Positions 61,906-64,000 of a stretch of 64,000 nt of DNA are shown here, piece after piece; position 1 is the first letter of the stretch; every line of letters begins with the position of its first letter. Below the pieces are notes generated by a model. The model worked only from the letters and a program-made list of their open reading frames with translations, did not search any database and had not been told where the DNA came from. The translations under genes and the position numbers were made by a program. Source of the DNA: Betaproteobacteria bacterium TMED82 (GTDB lineage Bacteria; Pseudomonadota; Gammaproteobacteria; Burkholderiales; Burkholderiaceae_A); assembly GCA_002170395.1 (NCBI GenBank), contig NHEJ01000004.1:62001-126000 (forward strand). Reading direction: 5' to 3'.

Positions 61906-63045
61906 GTGATAGAAAAAATTCTCTCTTTGGCACCAAATAGAGCTAATGATTCTTTTTTCTGCAAATTGCCCTCATCAATAAAAATTTACTGTGTTGGCGG
62001 GGCTGTTAGGGATTTTTTTCTTAATAAAAAAGTTTCTGATCGGGATTATTTGCTAGTTGGAGCTGACTTAAAGACATTACAACAATTTAACTTAAAAGCT
62101 GTTGGAAAAAATTTTCCAGTCTTTCTTCACCCGGAAACTAGCGAGGAAATAGCATTAGCAAGAACTGAAAAAAAAATTGGGAAGGGATATAAAGGATTCA
62201 TTTTTCATACAGATAGTTCAGTTTTAGTGGAACATGATTTGCGTAGAAGAGATTTGACGATTAATGCTATGGCTGTCGATGAAAGCGGTGCACTATTAGA
62301 CCCTTTTAATGGTAGGAAAGACATCGAAAATAAATTACTGAAGCATGTTAGTCCATCTTTTGCAGAGGATCCACTGAGGTTGATGAGGCTAGCAAGATTT
62401 TACGCTTGTATGAGAAACTTTAAAATTGATGGCCAGACAAAAAGCCTGTGCAGGCAAATTATTGATGCCGGTGAGTTGAAATATTTATCTGGCCAAAGAA
62501 TTTGGCAAGAGTTATCAAAAGGGTTAGAGAGTCCTGACTCTATTAAAATGATAAGAGCTCTGCAAGATTTTAAAGCCTGGAAAGAGATTACTGGACAAGA
62601 TTTTACAAGTCATTCAATCGCTGCATTTTTAGATTCAACCTGGGGTTGTGACTTACCGGTCAACTGGAAAGCAGGGGTAATTTTTAAAAATTATGACATA
62701 ACCACCAACTTATGTTTTTTTCCCAAAAGGGTGACCAATAGCATAATTTCTCTTAAAAGAGCTGAAAGAGTACTCAGGACTTATTCATACAATCTGGGTT
62801 CAAAAACCATTTTAAACCTTGCAGAGATTGGGAATTTATTTAGAGCACCTGCAGACATACCTTTTTTTTTGAGGTCAGTTTTTTATAGAGACACCGATAA
62901 AATCCTAGTAATGGAAAAGTTGATAAGTAGGCTTATTGAATGGCCAATAGGAGATATAGTAAAAAATACGAAAAATAAGGAAATGCTCAGAGAAAAAATA
63001 AGAAATGCTAGATTGGATTTTTTAGAAAAAGAATTATGTAAATGA
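61906..63045 (+). CDS. cca: CCA tRNA nucleotidyltransferase
   Basis: Adds or repairs the 3' CCA of tRNA without a template. The 379-residue protein starts at GTG and has YCVGGAVRDFFLNKKVSDRDYLLVG (the GGxVRD loop and the D-x-D metal site), RRDLTINAMAVD, DPFNGRKDIENKLLKHV and PLRLMRLARFYA. The C-terminal HD domain of long enteric Cca is not evident. The tRNA-Gln in this window has an encoded CCA, so repair is a likely main task. Confidence 0.92.
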   Translation: MIEKILSLAPNRANDSFFCKLPSSIKIYCVGGAVRDFFLNKKVSDRDYLLVGADLKTLQQFNLKAVGKNFPVFLHPETSEEIALARTEKKIGKGYKGFIFHTDSSVLVEHDLRRRDLTINAMAVDESGALLDPFNGRKDIENKLLKHVSPSFAEDPLRLMRLARFYACMRNFKIDGQTKSLCRQIIDAGELKYLSGQRIWQELSKGLESPDSIKMIRALQDFKAWKEITGQDFTSHSIAAFLDSTWGCDLPVNWKAGVIFKNYDITTNLCFFPKRVTNSIISLKRAERVLRTYSYNLGSKTILNLAEIGNLFRAPADIPFFLRSVFYRDTDKILVMEKLISRLIEWPIGDIVKNTKNKEMLREKIRNARLDFLEKELCK

Positions 63046-63047
63046 GA

Positions 63048-64000
63048 TCAATACTCTTTCAATATGTCTAAAACCAAAAATGATGACCCCATCTCCGACT
63101 CAAGTAATAAATATTGTAAAGATTTTTTTAGCTCTAGTAGTTCAAGATTGTTGTTTTCTAATTTTAGAAAAAGTTTCTCTGCATCTTCCAAGATTCCATT
63201 ATCTATCAACCAAGCTGCTTGTGTCTGTAAGGTAAATGTTAGTTCTTTATCTTTAGTGATCTCTTCAATAAGGCTTGTGAAATCGACTTGATGTGTTATG
63301 TCGATATTTCCAGTCCTTGATATTATCTCATTCAAATCGGAAATTTGATGGTGATTACTAAATGCCGAAACTGTGGTGTCTCTCCTTTCTGAATGATCTA
63401 TATCTAGACGCTCTGATCCATAATCTATAATTACCGCAGCCCCATAATCAAAACTGTCTAATACTTTTCTTATCCAATCCTTTGTATACACATTCCATTC
63501 ACCTAATCTTGGATTTTTCCAAGGTTTTCCTCTCAATCGAGATTGAGTACATCGTTTTAGTACATTCTCTCTAAGAGCAGCACATGCCTCGTTAAATTTC
63601 CCGACCATATTTCCATTGCCGTCGACTGAAACACCGTATTCCAAAATTTTGTTCGTTTCAGCTTGATTCTTTGGTTCCCAAGAAAAAATTTTTACGGGAA
63701 AAGAATCCACGACTTCATTAGCTATCACTAGTCCGTTAACTAACTCATATTTATCTGGAATGAATTTATTTGGTTCAGGCACTACTAATTTCCAGAAACA
63801 CAAATCCATAATTTTTTTCCGGGTATCTTTTGAAAACCTTTCAATTGATAACTCTATTGTTTTTTTTTGATTAGTTATCATGCTACTACTGACTTCATAA
63901 AACTCATATCGGTGAGGTAGGCAATTCACTTGATCTAGCTCTATTAATATTTCTAAAGCTAATTCACCAGTACCGGGGCCAAATTCTCTAATTATTAAAT
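63048..64000 (-). CDS. MidA/NDUFAF7-type SAM-dependent methyltransferase (partial)
   Basis: The minus-strand frame runs off the window end; about 317 residues are visible. The part nearest the window edge holds SAM motif I (REFGPGTGELALEIL); then come VNCLPHRYEFYEVSSSM, NGLVIANEVVDSFPV and AAVIIDYGSERL. This is the COG1565 family; the mitochondrial member methylates an arginine in complex I. The N-terminus is outside the window. It converges with cca, with 2 bases between stops. Confidence 0.88.
   Translation of the reverse strand, partial: LIIREFGPGTGELALEILIELDQVNCLPHRYEFYEVSSSMITNQKKTIELSIERFSKDTRKKIMDLCFWKLVVPEPNKFIPDKYELVNGLVIANEVVDSFPVKIFSWEPKNQAETNKILEYGVSVDGNGNMVGKFNEACAALRENVLKRCTQSRLRGKPWKNPRLGEWNVYTKDWIRKVLDSFDYGAAVIIDYGSERLDIDHSERRDTTVSAFSNHHQISDLNEIISRTGNIDITHQVDFTSLIEEITKDKELTFTLQTQAAWLIDNGILEDAEKLFLKLENNNLELLELKKSLQYLLLESEMGSSFLVLDILKEY

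Overview
The window is a 64 kb piece of an AT-rich proteobacterial chromosome, most likely a betaproteobacterium with a small, tightly packed genome. The evidence is gene order and gene families: TPR protein-lolB-ispE; tRNA-Gln-prs-rplY-pth-ychF; rsmD-coaD next to an M16 peptidase pair and ftsY; an aa3 oxidase cluster with the small betaproteobacterial partners (DUF2970, DUF2909, a 42-residue assembly protein, DUF2244); lpxL-dapF-DUF484-xerC; and metK, an SAH riboswitch, ahcY and metF. No species can be named from the sequence alone. GC content was not computed; the window reads as strongly A/T-biased throughout.

Layout. 1-2.8 kb: TPR protein, lolB, ispE (reading frame broken in a 12-A run) and a small unknown gene. 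3.0-8.5 kb: all genes for the late biotin pathway (bioD-bioA on +, bioF-bioH-bioC on -, bioB on +). 8.5-11.1 kb: glutaredoxin, uracil-DNA glycosylase and an MFS transporter. 11.3-16.8 kb: envelope genes: two surface-adhesin-E-like proteins, a di-heme cytochrome c4-type protein, and a TonB-dependent receptor with two small exported proteins, one PepSY-like. 17.1-18.6 kb: an aldehyde dehydrogenase.

18.6-24.4 kb is an accessory island, very AT-rich, made of small unknown genes and one DUF4214-methyltransferase. It contains diverged direct repeats, one of which coincides with the 3' end of ychF; long perfect hairpins with a conserved loop; and a shared promoter-like leader in front of several tiny membrane-protein genes. 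This is the most likely place for something undescribed.

24.4-36 kb: ychF-pth-rplY-prs, tRNA-Gln, coaD, rsmD, two M16 peptidases, ftsY, a large PLP amino-acid decarboxylase, and rpoH under a CIRCE operator. 36-43.5 kb: cytochrome c oxidase with its assembly factors, lacking ctaA. 43.6-55.4 kb: housekeeping genes (gpsA, secB, gpmA, a ctp-type protease, moeB/thiF, argB, dksA, xerC, dapF, lpxL). 55.5-59 kb: the methyl cycle (metK, ahcY, metF). 59-64 kb: lytic transglycosylase, an NDUFA9-like protein, cca, and the start of a MidA/NDUFAF7-type methyltransferase cut by the window edge.

All calls come from reading motifs and gene order by eye; no database search was run.
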